A DNA stretch of 64,000 bases from Microbacteriaceae bacterium VKM Ac-2854 (GTDB taxonomy: Bacteria; Actinomycetota; Actinomycetes; Actinomycetales; Microbacteriaceae), in the NCBI GenBank assembly GCA_013205085.1, contig JABMLH010000002.1:375425-439424 (forward strand), in the 5' to 3' direction. A program made the translations under genes and the position numbers. Below the pieces are notes generated by a model. The model searched no databases and was not told the DNA's origin. It saw only the letters and a program-made list of their open reading frames with translations. Positions 41,827 to 50,275 of this stretch are shown one piece after another; the first letter of the stretch is position 1, and every line of letters starts with the position of its first letter.

Positions 41827-42534
41827 TCACAACGGCTGCGGTACGCCGCGGCGCGCCGGCCACCAGGCCACCACCAACGACAGGCCGACCAAGGCGATGC
41901 CGCCGGCCAGCAGTCGCGCCACGAACAGCGTCTGTGCGGGCCCGGTCGGCGCCGAGACGATGAACGCCCCGATCGTGGCACTGACGTTCATCAGAACGTC
42001 GACGGCGGCCGGCAGCAGCAGAGCGCCGCCGACCCCGAGTGCCAGCGCGGCGACGACCCGGGCGCGCGCGGACCGCAGCAGCAGAGTCACGGCGAGCACG
42101 AGCAGTGCGGTGCCGACCGCGGCCAGGAGGTGCGGCGTCGCCGTGATCCAACCGCCGCCGCGCAGCAGCACCAGAACACTGCGCGCGAGAACGAACAATC
42201 CGAAGACCGCGAGCACGGCGGCCAGCAGCCCGACGCCCGCCACGAGTCCGAGCGAGCGGACCGGACCGGCCGACGGATGCGCGCGCAGCACCTCCCGCCG
42301 CCAGCTGAGGTCGGCGACGACGCCGCGGATCGCGCGCCCGACGATCGCGCGCCCGATCCGCCCCGCGGACTCACCACGCTCCTGCGCCCACACGGCGTGT
42401 TCGTACAGATCAGAGGCGATCTCGTCTCGCCGCTCCCCGGCGATGCCCGGATCCAGCTCGGCGAGATAGACCTCGCCCCAGCGCCGCACGAGCCGGACGC
42501 TGCGGCGGTACTGCGGCGAGCGCAACGCGCTCAC
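41827..42534 (-). CDS. HAAS-like membrane protein of the padR operon (copy 1)
   Basis: 235 aa from GTG 42534, in GTGA overlap with padR. The N-terminal domain has WGEVYLAELDPGIAGERRDEIASD and IRGVVADLSWRREVL. About five membrane spans follow and end AWWPARRGVPQPL. The E-R-R-D-E-(I/L)-A-S-D and RG-V-x-ADL-x-WRR blocks are shared with the other copy. Adjacency to padR is the usual setting of such proteins. Confidence 0.72.
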   Translation of the reverse strand: MSALRSPQYRRSVRLVRRWGEVYLAELDPGIAGERRDEIASDLYEHAVWAQERGESAGRIGRAIVGRAIRGVVADLSWRREVLRAHPSAGPVRSLGLVAGVGLLAAVLAVFGLFVLARSVLVLLRGGGWITATPHLLAAVGTALLVLAVTLLLRSARARVVAALALGVGGALLLPAAVDVLMNVSATIGAFIVSAPTGPAQTLFVARLLAGGIALVGLSLVVAWWPARRGVPQPL

Positions 42535-42881
42535 GAGAACGCCGCCCGCACCGCATTCGGCGCCGTGCGCAGCCGAGTGCGCTCGGCGGCGGCGGCCTCG
42601 GCGCCGGCACCGGTCACCCGGTAGAGCCGGCGGCGCGGACGCCCCTCGGCCGCAGCGAGCCCCGCATCCTCCCACTCCGCGTCGAGCAGGCCGGCGGCGG
42701 TCATCCGCGCGAGTGCCTTGTACAGCGTGCCGTGCGCGACCAGCGAGGCGTCGGCCGCGTTCGCGGCGAGTTCCCGGGCCAGGGCGAAGCCGTAGAAGCG
42801 TTCGTCGCCCTGCAGGCGCAGGCCCGCCTCGAGGACGTCGAGTTCGAGCGAGAGCAGGGTTCCCGGTTTGCGGCGCGGCAT
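42531..42881 (-). CDS. PadR family transcriptional regulator
   Basis: 116 aa. It has LSLELDVLEAGLRLQGDERFYGFALARELA, HGTLYKALARMTAAGLLDAEWED and RPRRRLYRVTGAGAEAA, the winged helix with GTLYxxLxRLxxxGLL and RRxYxLT signatures. The C-terminal dimer helix is short. It heads a five-gene operon and almost certainly binds the palindrome just upstream of its start, giving self-control. Confidence 0.9.
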   Translation of the reverse strand: MPRRKPGTLLSLELDVLEAGLRLQGDERFYGFALARELAANAADASLVAHGTLYKALARMTAAGLLDAEWEDAGLAAAEGRPRRRLYRVTGAGAEAAAAERTRLRTAPNAVRAAFS

Positions 42882-42887
42882 ATCCTC

Positions 42888-42913
42888 ACTATAGGAAGCT
42901 ACCTTCCTATAGT
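42888..42913. promoter_or_regulatory. PadR operator candidate, site 1
   Basis: ACTATAGGAAG (42888-42898) and its exact complement (42903-42913) flank CTAC. It begins 6 bp upstream of the padR start codon, where bound PadR would block its own operon. Site 2 at 39400-39423 shares the core. Confidence 0.75.
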
Positions 42914-42924
42914 CAAGATCCGCG

Positions 42925-44364
42925 TTACTGCACGATGTGCATGGCGCGTGCGGCGTCCGAGATGGAGCCGGTCAGCGACGGGTAGACCGTGAACGCGCGG
43001 GCGACTTGGTCGACCGTCATCCGGTGCTCGACCGCGAGGGCGAGCGGGAAGATCAGCTCGCTCGCCTTCGGCGCCACGATGACACCGCCGATCACGGTGC
43101 CCGAACCGGTGCGGGCGAACAGCTTCACGAAGCCGTCCTTGATGCCCATCATCTTCGCCCGCGGGTTCGAGGCCAGCGGCAGCTTGTAGATCTCGCCCTG
43201 GGCGATGCCGGCCTCGATGTCGCGCTGGTTCCAACCGACGGTGGCGATCTCGGGCTGGGTGAAGATGTTCGCCGCGACGTTGCGCAGCTCGGTCGGATTC
43301 ACGGCGTCACCCATCGCGTGGAACACGGCCGTGCGGCCCTGCATCGAGGCGACCGAGGCGAGCGGCATGAAGGTGGTGCAGTCGCCGGCCGCGTAGATCG
43401 ACGGCATGCTGGTGCGCGCGACCCGATTCACTCGGATGTGGCCCGACTCCGTCATCTGCACCCCCGCCTCCGCCAGGCCGATGCCGGCCGTGTTGGGGAT
43501 CGACCCGACCGCCATCAGGCAGTGCGAGCCTTCGACGGTGCGGCCGTCGGAGAGAGTGGCGACGACACCCTTCTCGGTGCGTTCGACCTTGTCGGCACGC
43601 GACTTGGAGAGCACGGTCATGCCGTTGCGCTTGAACACGTTCTCGATCACGGCCGCAGCGTCGGCGTCCTCGCCGGGCAGGACCTGGTCGCGCGAGGAGA
43701 TCAGCGTGACCTTGGCGCCCAGCGCGCGGTACGCGGAGGCGAACTCGGCGCCCGTGACGCCGGAGCCGACCACGATCAGGTGCTCGGGCACCGACTTGAG
43801 GTTGTACAGCTGGGTCCAGCTGAGGATGCGTTCGCCGTCCGGCGCGGCGGAGGCGAGAACGCGGGGGCTGGCGCCGACGGAGACGACCAGGGTGTCGGCC
43901 TCGATGCGGTCGAAGTCCATGCCGTCGTCGCCGGGAGCCGTGGAGACGATGACCGCGTTGGGTCCGTCGATGCGGCCTTCGCCCTGCACGATCCGCACGC
44001 CGTGGTGCACCAGGTTCGCGCGCATGTCCTCCGACTGCTGCCGGGCGAGGCCGAGCAGGCGCTTGTTCACCGTGGAGAGGTTCACCGCGATGTCGGGGCG
44101 CACCGGCTTGCCCGTCGTCTCGGATCGAGTGAAGAACTGCACCCCCAGATCGGCCGCCTCGCCGATCGCGTTCGTCGCCTCGGCCGTCGCGATCAGCCCC
44201 TTCGACGGCACCACATCGGTGATCACGGCGGACCCGCCGACGCCGACCCGCTCGACGAGCGTGACCTCGGCCCCGAGCTGCGCGCCGGCTATCGCCGCCT
44301 CGTAGCCGCCAGGGCCTCCGCCGAGTACCGCGATCCGCTGTTTCCGCTCGAACTCATAGCCCAT
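42925..44364 (-). CDS. lpdA: NAD(P)H-quinone dehydrogenase, LpdA-like flavoprotein
   Basis: 479 aa from ATG 44364; ATG 44391 is an alternative. FAD site IAVLGGGPGGYEAAIAGAQLGAEV, then GVGGSAVITDVVPSKGLIA, where the CxxxxC redox pair of dihydrolipoamide dehydrogenases is absent. NAD site VVGSGVTGAEFASAYRALG, FAD site IYAAGDCT, and end AFTVYPSLTGSISDAAR. This set matches mycobacterial LpdA, a quinone reductase with no disulphide chemistry. It probably protects against redox stress. It is divergent from the nucleoside phosphorylase gene. Confidence 0.87.
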   Translation of the reverse strand: MGYEFERKQRIAVLGGGPGGYEAAIAGAQLGAEVTLVERVGVGGSAVITDVVPSKGLIATAEATNAIGEAADLGVQFFTRSETTGKPVRPDIAVNLSTVNKRLLGLARQQSEDMRANLVHHGVRIVQGEGRIDGPNAVIVSTAPGDDGMDFDRIEADTLVVSVGASPRVLASAAPDGERILSWTQLYNLKSVPEHLIVVGSGVTGAEFASAYRALGAKVTLISSRDQVLPGEDADAAAVIENVFKRNGMTVLSKSRADKVERTEKGVVATLSDGRTVEGSHCLMAVGSIPNTAGIGLAEAGVQMTESGHIRVNRVARTSMPSIYAAGDCTTFMPLASVASMQGRTAVFHAMGDAVNPTELRNVAANIFTQPEIATVGWNQRDIEAGIAQGEIYKLPLASNPRAKMMGIKDGFVKLFARTGSGTVIGGVIVAPKASELIFPLALAVEHRMTVDQVARAFTVYPSLTGSISDAARAMHIVQ

Positions 44365-44438
44365 GCGTCCATTCTCGCCTTTCCTGTGCATCCGCCCAAA
44401 ACGAGCGGACGGTGAACACCCATCCGCTCCCCTCCTTC

Positions 44439-44536
44439 GGAAATGCAGGGGTCGGACGGAAATGCAGGGCGAGGACGGAAATGAGGAGAGAACACGCGGA
44501 TGAGCACGGTAAATCCACCGCCGACCCTGTATTTCC
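44439..44536. repeat. Four-copy GGAAATGCAGGG repeat array
   Basis: Copies of GGAAATGCAGGG start at 44439 and 44458, a partial copy at 44477 (exact 19-bp period), and an inverted copy (GGAAATACAGGG on the minus strand) at 44525-44536. All lie in the divergent region between lpdA and the nucleoside phosphorylase gene, upstream of the -10 box at 44580. Confidence 0.65.
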
Positions 44537-44579
44537 GCGATGCCGCCCGCCGGATGAGACGAGCCCCACGGACACTGAA

Positions 44580-44585
44580 TACACT
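44580..44585 (+). promoter_or_regulatory. -10-like box (TACACT), leaderless start
   Basis: TACACT ends 6 nt before ATG 44592 of the purine nucleoside phosphorylase gene; no ribosome site is visible between. Confidence 0.45.
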
Positions 44586-44591
44586 CGTGGA

Positions 44592-45422
44592 ATGTCTGAC
44601 GCACTGAACCCCCTCGACGCCGCGGATGCGAATCCGTTCGAGATCGCGAAGCTCGCCGCCGAGCAGATCGCCGACAAGACGGGCGTTCCCCGACACGACA
44701 TCGCTCTCACGCTCGGGAGCGGCTGGGGCAAAGCGGCCGACCTGATCGGTGAGACCACGGCGGTCATCCCTGCGACCGAGATCGTCGGATTCTCCAAGCC
44801 CGCCCTCGAAGGCCACGTCGGCACCCTCCGATCCGTGCTGCTGCCCTCGGGCAAGCGCGCCCTCGTGATCGGCGCCCGCACGCACTACTACGAGGGCCAC
44901 GGCACCCGCCGGGTCGCGCACAGCGTCCGCACCGCCGCGGCGACCGGCGCGACGGTGATGGTGCTGACCAACGGCGCCGGCGGCATCAAGCCGCACTGGC
45001 AGGGCGGCACCCCGGTGCTGATCAGCGACCACATCAACCTCACCGCCGACTCACCCCTCGAAGGCGCCACCTTCATCGACCTGACCGACCTCTACTCGAC
45101 CCGACTGCGCGAGCTCGCGCGCAGCGTCGATCCGAGCCTCGACGAGGGCGTCTACGTACAGTTCCGCGGCCCGCACTACGAGACCCCCGCTGAGGTGCAG
45201 ATGGCTAAGGCCATCGGCGGCCACATCGTCGGCATGTCCACGGCGTTGGAGGCCATCGCCGCCCGCGAGGCCGGGATGGAGATCCTCGGCATGTCGCTGA
45301 TCACCAACCTCGCCGCCGGCATCCAGACCACTCCGCTCAGCCACGCCGAGGTGATCGAGGCCGGGCAGAACGCCGAGGGCGCGATCTCGTCGCTGCTGGC
45401 GAAGATCGTGGCCGAGCTGTGA
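44592..45422 (+). CDS. Purine nucleoside phosphorylase
   Basis: 276 aa, trimeric PNP class. It has LTLGSGWGKAADLIG (phosphate Ser), GARTHYYEGHGTRRVAHSVR, LTNGAGGIKPHWQGGTPVLISDHIN, FRGPHYETPAEV and GMSTALEAIAAREAGME. It splits purine nucleosides with phosphate to base and (deoxy)ribose-1-phosphate. Its stop lies in a GTGA overlap with the phosphomutase gene, which can use that sugar phosphate. Confidence 0.94.
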   Translation: MSDALNPLDAADANPFEIAKLAAEQIADKTGVPRHDIALTLGSGWGKAADLIGETTAVIPATEIVGFSKPALEGHVGTLRSVLLPSGKRALVIGARTHYYEGHGTRRVAHSVRTAAATGATVMVLTNGAGGIKPHWQGGTPVLISDHINLTADSPLEGATFIDLTDLYSTRLRELARSVDPSLDEGVYVQFRGPHYETPAEVQMAKAIGGHIVGMSTALEAIAAREAGMEILGMSLITNLAAGIQTTPLSHAEVIEAGQNAEGAISSLLAKIVAEL

Positions 45423-47092
45423 GCGCGCAGCTGTTCGCGACGGCACGCGACTGGCGCGATCAGGATCCGGACGCCGAGACGCGCGCCGAGGTCGACGCCC
45501 TGCTCGCGCGCGCCGAGGCCGCCGATGCCGACGCCGTCGCCGAGCTGCACGACCGCTTCGACACCCGACTCGCCTTCGGCACCGCCGGCCTGCGCGGCGC
45601 GATCGAGGCCGGCTCGAACCGGATGAACCGGGTGCTGGTCTCGCAAGCCGCGGTCGGTCTGGCCGACTTCCTGCTCGCCCAGGCGGGCGCCGGCGAGAAG
45701 CCCCTCGTCGTGATCGGCTACGACGGCCGCAAGAACTCGCGGATCTTCGCCGAGGACTCCGCGGCTCTCATCGCCGGCGCCGGCGCGAGCGCCATCCTGC
45801 TGCCCCGGCTGCTGCCGACTCCGGTACTCGCCTTCGCCGTGCGCTACTTCGCCGCCGACGCCGGCGTTATGGTCACCGCCAGCCATAATCCGCCCAACGA
45901 CAACGGCTACAAGGTCTACCTCGGCGGCGCGGATCAGGGCTCGCAGATCGTCGCGCCCGTGGACGCCGAGATCGCGGCGCGGATCCTCACCGTGGCGCAG
46001 CAGCGTCGGGTGACCGAGCTGCCTCGCGGCGCCTACGACGTGGCCGACGAGGCCGTCGTCGACGCCTACGTCAGCGCGACCGCGGCGGCCGGGCGCCCCT
46101 TCGCCGCGCTCGACACCGTGTACACCGCGATGCACGGCGTCGGCTGGGAGACGGCTCGCCGGGTCTACGAGAGCGCCGGCTTCGCTCTGCCCGCCACGGT
46201 CGACGCGCAGATCGCGCCCGACCCCGCCTTCCCGACCGTCGCCTTCCCCAATCCCGAGGAGAAGGGAGCGATGGACCTCGCCTTCGCGACGGCGCGCGCA
46301 CACGGGGCCGAGCTGATCATCGCGAACGACCCGGACGCGGATCGCCTCGCGATCGCGATCCCGGACGACGCAGCGGCCGAGGGCTATCGCCGACTCACCG
46401 GCAACGAGGTCGGCGCGCTGCTGGGCTGGCGCGCGGCCGAGATCGCGACGGCGACGGGGCGCAGCGACGGCGCGCTCGCCTGCTCGATCGTGTCGTCACC
46501 GGCCCTCGGCGCCGTCGCCGCGGCCTACGGCCTCGACTGGGTGGAGACGCTCACCGGATTCAAGTGGATCTCGCGCGCGCCGGGGTTGATCTTCGGCTAC
46601 GAGGAGGCGTTGGGCTACCTGGTGAATCCGGGTACCGTGCGGGATAAGGACGGCATCTCCGCCTCGGTGGCCTTCCTCTCGCTCGCCGGCTGGCTGAAGT
46701 CGGAGGGTCGCACCGTCGCGGATCACCTCGATGCGTTCAGCGCGAAGTTCGGCCACTACGCCTCCGACCAGATCTCCGTCCGGGTCACCGATCTCTCGCG
46801 CATCGACGCGATCATGGCCGGCCTACGCGCCGCGCTACCGGAGGAGGTCGGCGGGGTGCCGGTGCAGTCCGTCGACGATCTGGTCGACGGCACGGGGGTG
46901 CTCGCCCCGACGGATGCCCTGCGGTTCCATTTCGACGGCGCGCGGATGATCGTGCGGCCCAGCGGCACGGAACCCAAGCTCAAGATCTACCTCGACGCCT
47001 GGTCGGCCGAGGGCGATCTCGCCCAGCGCACCGCGACCGCGACCGCGCGCCTGGATCTGCTCCGAGCCGGCACCGCCGCCTTCCTCGGCTGA
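45419..47092 (+). CDS. Phosphosugar mutase (phosphopentomutase/PGM2-like)
   Basis: 557 aa of the alpha-D-phosphohexomutase superfamily. It shows GTAGLRGAIEAGSNRMN, the phospho-Ser loop VTASHNPPNDNGYKVYLGG, metal loop ANDPDADRLAIAIP, sugar loop GYEEALGYLVNPG and phosphate loop VRPSGTEPKLKIYLDAW. The length and GYEEALGY motif fit the PGM2/PgcA branch, some members of which act on ribose- or deoxyribose-1-phosphate. Translational coupling to the nucleoside phosphorylase favours phosphopentomutase activity; phosphoglucomutase or phosphomannomutase activity is the alternative. Confidence 0.88.
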   Translation: MSAQLFATARDWRDQDPDAETRAEVDALLARAEAADADAVAELHDRFDTRLAFGTAGLRGAIEAGSNRMNRVLVSQAAVGLADFLLAQAGAGEKPLVVIGYDGRKNSRIFAEDSAALIAGAGASAILLPRLLPTPVLAFAVRYFAADAGVMVTASHNPPNDNGYKVYLGGADQGSQIVAPVDAEIAARILTVAQQRRVTELPRGAYDVADEAVVDAYVSATAAAGRPFAALDTVYTAMHGVGWETARRVYESAGFALPATVDAQIAPDPAFPTVAFPNPEEKGAMDLAFATARAHGAELIIANDPDADRLAIAIPDDAAAEGYRRLTGNEVGALLGWRAAEIATATGRSDGALACSIVSSPALGAVAAAYGLDWVETLTGFKWISRAPGLIFGYEEALGYLVNPGTVRDKDGISASVAFLSLAGWLKSEGRTVADHLDAFSAKFGHYASDQISVRVTDLSRIDAIMAGLRAALPEEVGGVPVQSVDDLVDGTGVLAPTDALRFHFDGARMIVRPSGTEPKLKIYLDAWSAEGDLAQRTATATARLDLLRAGTAAFLG

Positions 47093-47180
47093 GCGGCGGC
47101 CGTCTTAGCACGGACGCCGGCAATCGAGCAATATTCCGACTCGTCTCACTCCGAAGGGGGGTTGTCGCCGGACCGGCGCC

Positions 47181-47186
47181 TAAGCT
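47181..47186 (+). promoter_or_regulatory. -10-like box (TAAGCT)
   Basis: TAAGCT lies 33 nt before the first exported-protein gene at 47220, which has its own AGGGGG ribosome site. Confidence 0.4.
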
Positions 47187-47219
47187 CGTCTGCATGCTGT
47201 TCGTAGCGAGGGGGCGCCG

Positions 47220-48686
47220 ATGACGGACGAGTCCGAACAGGGTCCCCGCAGCCCCGCGATCGGCCGCCGGGCGGTCGCCGGCGGGATCGGCGCGGCCGGC
47301 TTGAGCGCCGCCGTCGCTCCCGCCGCCTGGGCCGCCCCCGGCGTCCGCAGCATCACGAGGGCTCCGGCGGTGGCGGGTTCCGGCACGGTTTCGCTCCCCG
47401 ACCTCGCCGCCTTCGCCTTCGTCGGTCGCCAGGAGCTGCCCGCGTCGGCGAACGGCGCCGGCGAGACCATCCCGGCGAGCGTGAGCGTGACGAACGTCTC
47501 CGGCGCACTGCTCGCCTCCGGCTACCGCTTCTTCGTCGAGCACAGCCACGCGGGGGTCAACTACTCGGTGCAGCCGCGCCGTTCCGCCGCCGGCGCCGAA
47601 CGCAACGGCTCGCCCGACCCCGGCCTGGTCGGCAACGCGAGCAACGGCGAGTACGTCGACAACGCGTTCACCACCGCCGCCGCCCTCGTCGCCGGTGAGA
47701 CGATCACCCTGCCCCTGGTCGCGACGATGCTGCCGTTCCCGTCCGACGCCGAGCCGGGCGAGGTCACGGCCGGCCCGATCACGGCGGACGGGCGCCTGGT
47801 TCTCGCCCGTGCCGACACCGAGGTCAGGGTGGGCGACCGCACGGCCTACGACATCGATCTCACCTTCCGCGGCAGCCAGGAGACGTTCCCAACGGATGCC
47901 GGTGTGCAGGCCACGGTGCCGGCCGCCGCCGTCGTCCGCAACGGCCCCGCCTATCCGCCCGGCACCGTCGGCCCGGTACCCGCCGACACCCTGATCTGGA
48001 TCAGTGCCCTCGACGGCGGTTTCGACCTCAGCCGCGCCTCGGGCCCCGATCTCCCCGTCGGAACCTCGGTGAGCGATCTCGTCTACGAGTACCGACTCCC
48101 GTCGGAGCTGGAGCAGGGCGTCGAGGTCGTCCTGCCCCTCGTGGTGCGGATGAACGCGACGCAGGCGGCCGCTCGCCCTCGCTCCATCACCGTGACCGCG
48201 GTGTCGCCGGAGGCCGAGGAGGACCAACCCAACAACGCCGTGACCGCGAGCTACGAGACGGTACAGAAGGAGCACGCCTGGTACTCCGCGAGCCTCGGCT
48301 ACGTCGGCTCCCGCGACGCGCGCAGCGACATCTGGACCGCCACCGAATTCCCGGTGGCTCTCGAGATCCGCAACAGCAGCACGGAGGACGTACCGCTGCA
48401 TCCACTTCTCGTCGGCACCCGGTTCAGCCTGAGCTCGGGCGGATCGCTGGACCTCGCGGCCGCCACCCTCGACGGGGTCCCGGCCCCCGAGCTCCTGCTG
48501 GCGCGATACGCCTCCTTCGAGCTGACCCGCGCGCTGGAGCCGGGCGCCGTGATCAGCATCCCGACACTGGACACCTTCGACGTCAACGCCCGCACGGTGA
48601 GCTGCGCCATGCTGAACGGCTTCTACGACCAGCTGGATCGGCGCACGGCCAGCGCGACGCGGCGATACGGCCTGATCCTGGGCTGA
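47220..48686 (+). CDS. Exported RR-signal protein, array member 1
   Basis: 488 aa. The N-terminus has GRRAVAGGIGAAGLSAAVAP and a cleavage site near AWA-APG, a Tat-like signal peptide. The mature part is Ala/Val/Thr-rich and strand-like. Repeated segments such as PASVSVTNVSGALL, ITVTAVSPEAEEDQPNNAV and FPVALEIRNSSTEDVPL resemble DUF11/CARDB-type Ig-like modules. No catalytic motif, LPxTG or C-terminal membrane span is seen. It is the most diverged of five tandem relatives and lacks the GRD-x4-NN ending of the others. Confidence 0.68.
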   Translation: MTDESEQGPRSPAIGRRAVAGGIGAAGLSAAVAPAAWAAPGVRSITRAPAVAGSGTVSLPDLAAFAFVGRQELPASANGAGETIPASVSVTNVSGALLASGYRFFVEHSHAGVNYSVQPRRSAAGAERNGSPDPGLVGNASNGEYVDNAFTTAAALVAGETITLPLVATMLPFPSDAEPGEVTAGPITADGRLVLARADTEVRVGDRTAYDIDLTFRGSQETFPTDAGVQATVPAAAVVRNGPAYPPGTVGPVPADTLIWISALDGGFDLSRASGPDLPVGTSVSDLVYEYRLPSELEQGVEVVLPLVVRMNATQAAARPRSITVTAVSPEAEEDQPNNAVTASYETVQKEHAWYSASLGYVGSRDARSDIWTATEFPVALEIRNSSTEDVPLHPLLVGTRFSLSSGGSLDLAAATLDGVPAPELLLARYASFELTRALEPGAVISIPTLDTFDVNARTVSCAMLNGFYDQLDRRTASATRRYGLILG

Positions 48687-48737
48687 GTGCCGCAACGATA
48701 CGGAGCTGAGCCAAGGTCATCGAACGAGGGGCAGACC

Positions 48738-50198
48738 GTGATCGACCCGAACCGCACCGAGCCCGACTCTCCGAACGAGCAGAACGGAGCATCGCGCCGA
48801 CTGCTGGTCGGAACCGCGGCTCTGGTCGCGGCCGCCGGAGCGACGACGGCGGTCTCCACACCGGCCGGGGCCTGGGCGGCCCCCGCGGTGAAGCAGATCC
48901 TCGGCCTGCCGGGCGCCGCCGCGTCCACGGGCGCTCTCGCCCGCGTGAGCTTCGACGGCAGCCAGTCCCCCAGTAACGCGGCCGGCACGAGTGTCGCCCT
49001 GCCCGCAGTGGTGGTTCTCGCGAACGTCGGCAGCGCCGTCACCATTCCGGCGGGGAGCACGGTCACGACCACACTCTCGTACGACGGCTTCTCGCTCGTC
49101 TTCGATCGCCCGGCGTCGGCAGCGGCCGCGACACTCGATGGCGCTCCGATCCCGGGTGCCGTGGTGGCGACCGGATCGTCGTTCACCCTGCTCCTGGACC
49201 TCGCCCCGGATTCGATCGTGCGCATCCCGCTCGTCGTCACCGTGGCGGAACGGGTCGTCACCGCCACCCCCGGCGTCGCCCGCGCGAGCTATCAGCTCGT
49301 CGTGGCGGATGCCTCACCCGTTGCCGACCGCAGTGCAGAGGCGGCGACCACGATCAGCGGACCCATGTCGGCACCGAGCTACTACGAGTTCGCGTTCGAG
49401 GGCACTCGGCAGACCGCCCCGAGCCCGTCAGGCAAGGTCTACGACTACCCGGCGTACTTCACTGTGCGGCGCGGTCCGGACGCGGATCCGTACAACACCA
49501 CGTCAGTCTCCATCTGGATCGGGGCGGGCCATCCGTGGGTCCACTTCTTCGGCGCCCCCGAACGTAACGGGGTCGTCGATGATTCAGCGGGCAGCTGGGA
49601 CCCGGAGTCCCGGTTCAGCCTCGATGAGTACATCGTGGTCAAGCTCCCGCTCGCACCGGGCGACGTCCTCGCCTTCCCGTATTACATCCTCTCGGCCGCG
49701 GAGTGGACGCCGAACGCCAATGGTGGAGTTCTCGCGAGAGCTTCCGGAGGCCAAACGACCATCGCCTCCGCGACCGGCGCGATATCGCCGACCGTGCCGT
49801 ACACCGGAACCTTCGACGCCGCGATCGGCTACGGCGGACCGGCGCCCGCGCTGCCGACCGACGTCATCATCAGGTCGCTGGGCACCGGGCCGGTGCCGGT
49901 GGGGATGGTCGCCGACACCCCGCTGAGTTACAGCTCCTTCACGTTGAGCGCCATCGGCACGGCGAGCGTGGACGGCGTTCCGGTTCCCGATGCCGTTGTG
50001 CTGTGCTCCGTGCCGAACAACACGTACGCGCGCCACAAGATCCTGACGACGGTGGCCGTTCCGACAGGAAGCGTCCTCACCGTGCCCCTGGTCTGGCGCG
50101 GCCTCCCGAGGGATCTCTCCGAGATCACGACCACCCTCGTCACCGTCGGCCGGGATGCGGTCTCCGGCAACAACAGCGTCACTCGGGCTCTGAACTGA
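48738..50198 (+). CDS. Exported RR-signal protein, array member 2
   Basis: 486 aa from GTG 48738, preceded by GAGGGG. Signal region GASRRLLVGTAALVAAAG, cleavage near AWA-APAV, then KQILGLPGAAAS. Three beta-rich modules can be drawn: ~60-195 (ARVSFDGSQSPSNAAGTS to ASPVADRS), ~205-340 (YYEFAFEGTRQTAPSPSG) and ~350-486 (TGTFDAAIGYGG to VTVGRDAVSGNNS). Members 2-5 share these landmarks. Function unknown; a secreted structural or adhesive role is the simplest guess. Confidence 0.7.
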   Translation: MIDPNRTEPDSPNEQNGASRRLLVGTAALVAAAGATTAVSTPAGAWAAPAVKQILGLPGAAASTGALARVSFDGSQSPSNAAGTSVALPAVVVLANVGSAVTIPAGSTVTTTLSYDGFSLVFDRPASAAAATLDGAPIPGAVVATGSSFTLLLDLAPDSIVRIPLVVTVAERVVTATPGVARASYQLVVADASPVADRSAEAATTISGPMSAPSYYEFAFEGTRQTAPSPSGKVYDYPAYFTVRRGPDADPYNTTSVSIWIGAGHPWVHFFGAPERNGVVDDSAGSWDPESRFSLDEYIVVKLPLAPGDVLAFPYYILSAAEWTPNANGGVLARASGGQTTIASATGAISPTVPYTGTFDAAIGYGGPAPALPTDVIIRSLGTGPVPVGMVADTPLSYSSFTLSAIGTASVDGVPVPDAVVLCSVPNNTYARHKILTTVAVPTGSVLTVPLVWRGLPRDLSEITTTLVTVGRDAVSGNNSVTRALN

Positions 50199-50206
50199 CC
50201 CGTCGA

Positions 50207-50236
50207 TTGCCGGAGTCTCGCGTTCGCCGCTAGGCT
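50207..50236 (+). promoter_or_regulatory. Promoter of array member 3
   Basis: TTGCCG (50207-50212), 18-nt spacer and TAGGCT (50231-50236) lie 40 nt before GTG 50276, so this member has its own promoter. Confidence 0.55.
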
Positions 50237-50275
50237 CTCGACCCGAGCCGACGTCATCATTCTTGGGGGCACACT

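Noticed and set aside
44365-44604. 80-residue N-terminal extension of the LpdA-like protein
   Set aside because: It reads across the GGAAATGCAGGG array and gives a non-family sequence.
48687-48737. Earlier GTG start at 48687 for array member 2
   Set aside because: It directly abuts the previous stop without a ribosome site, while GTG 48738 follows GAGGGG and matches the start region of the other members.
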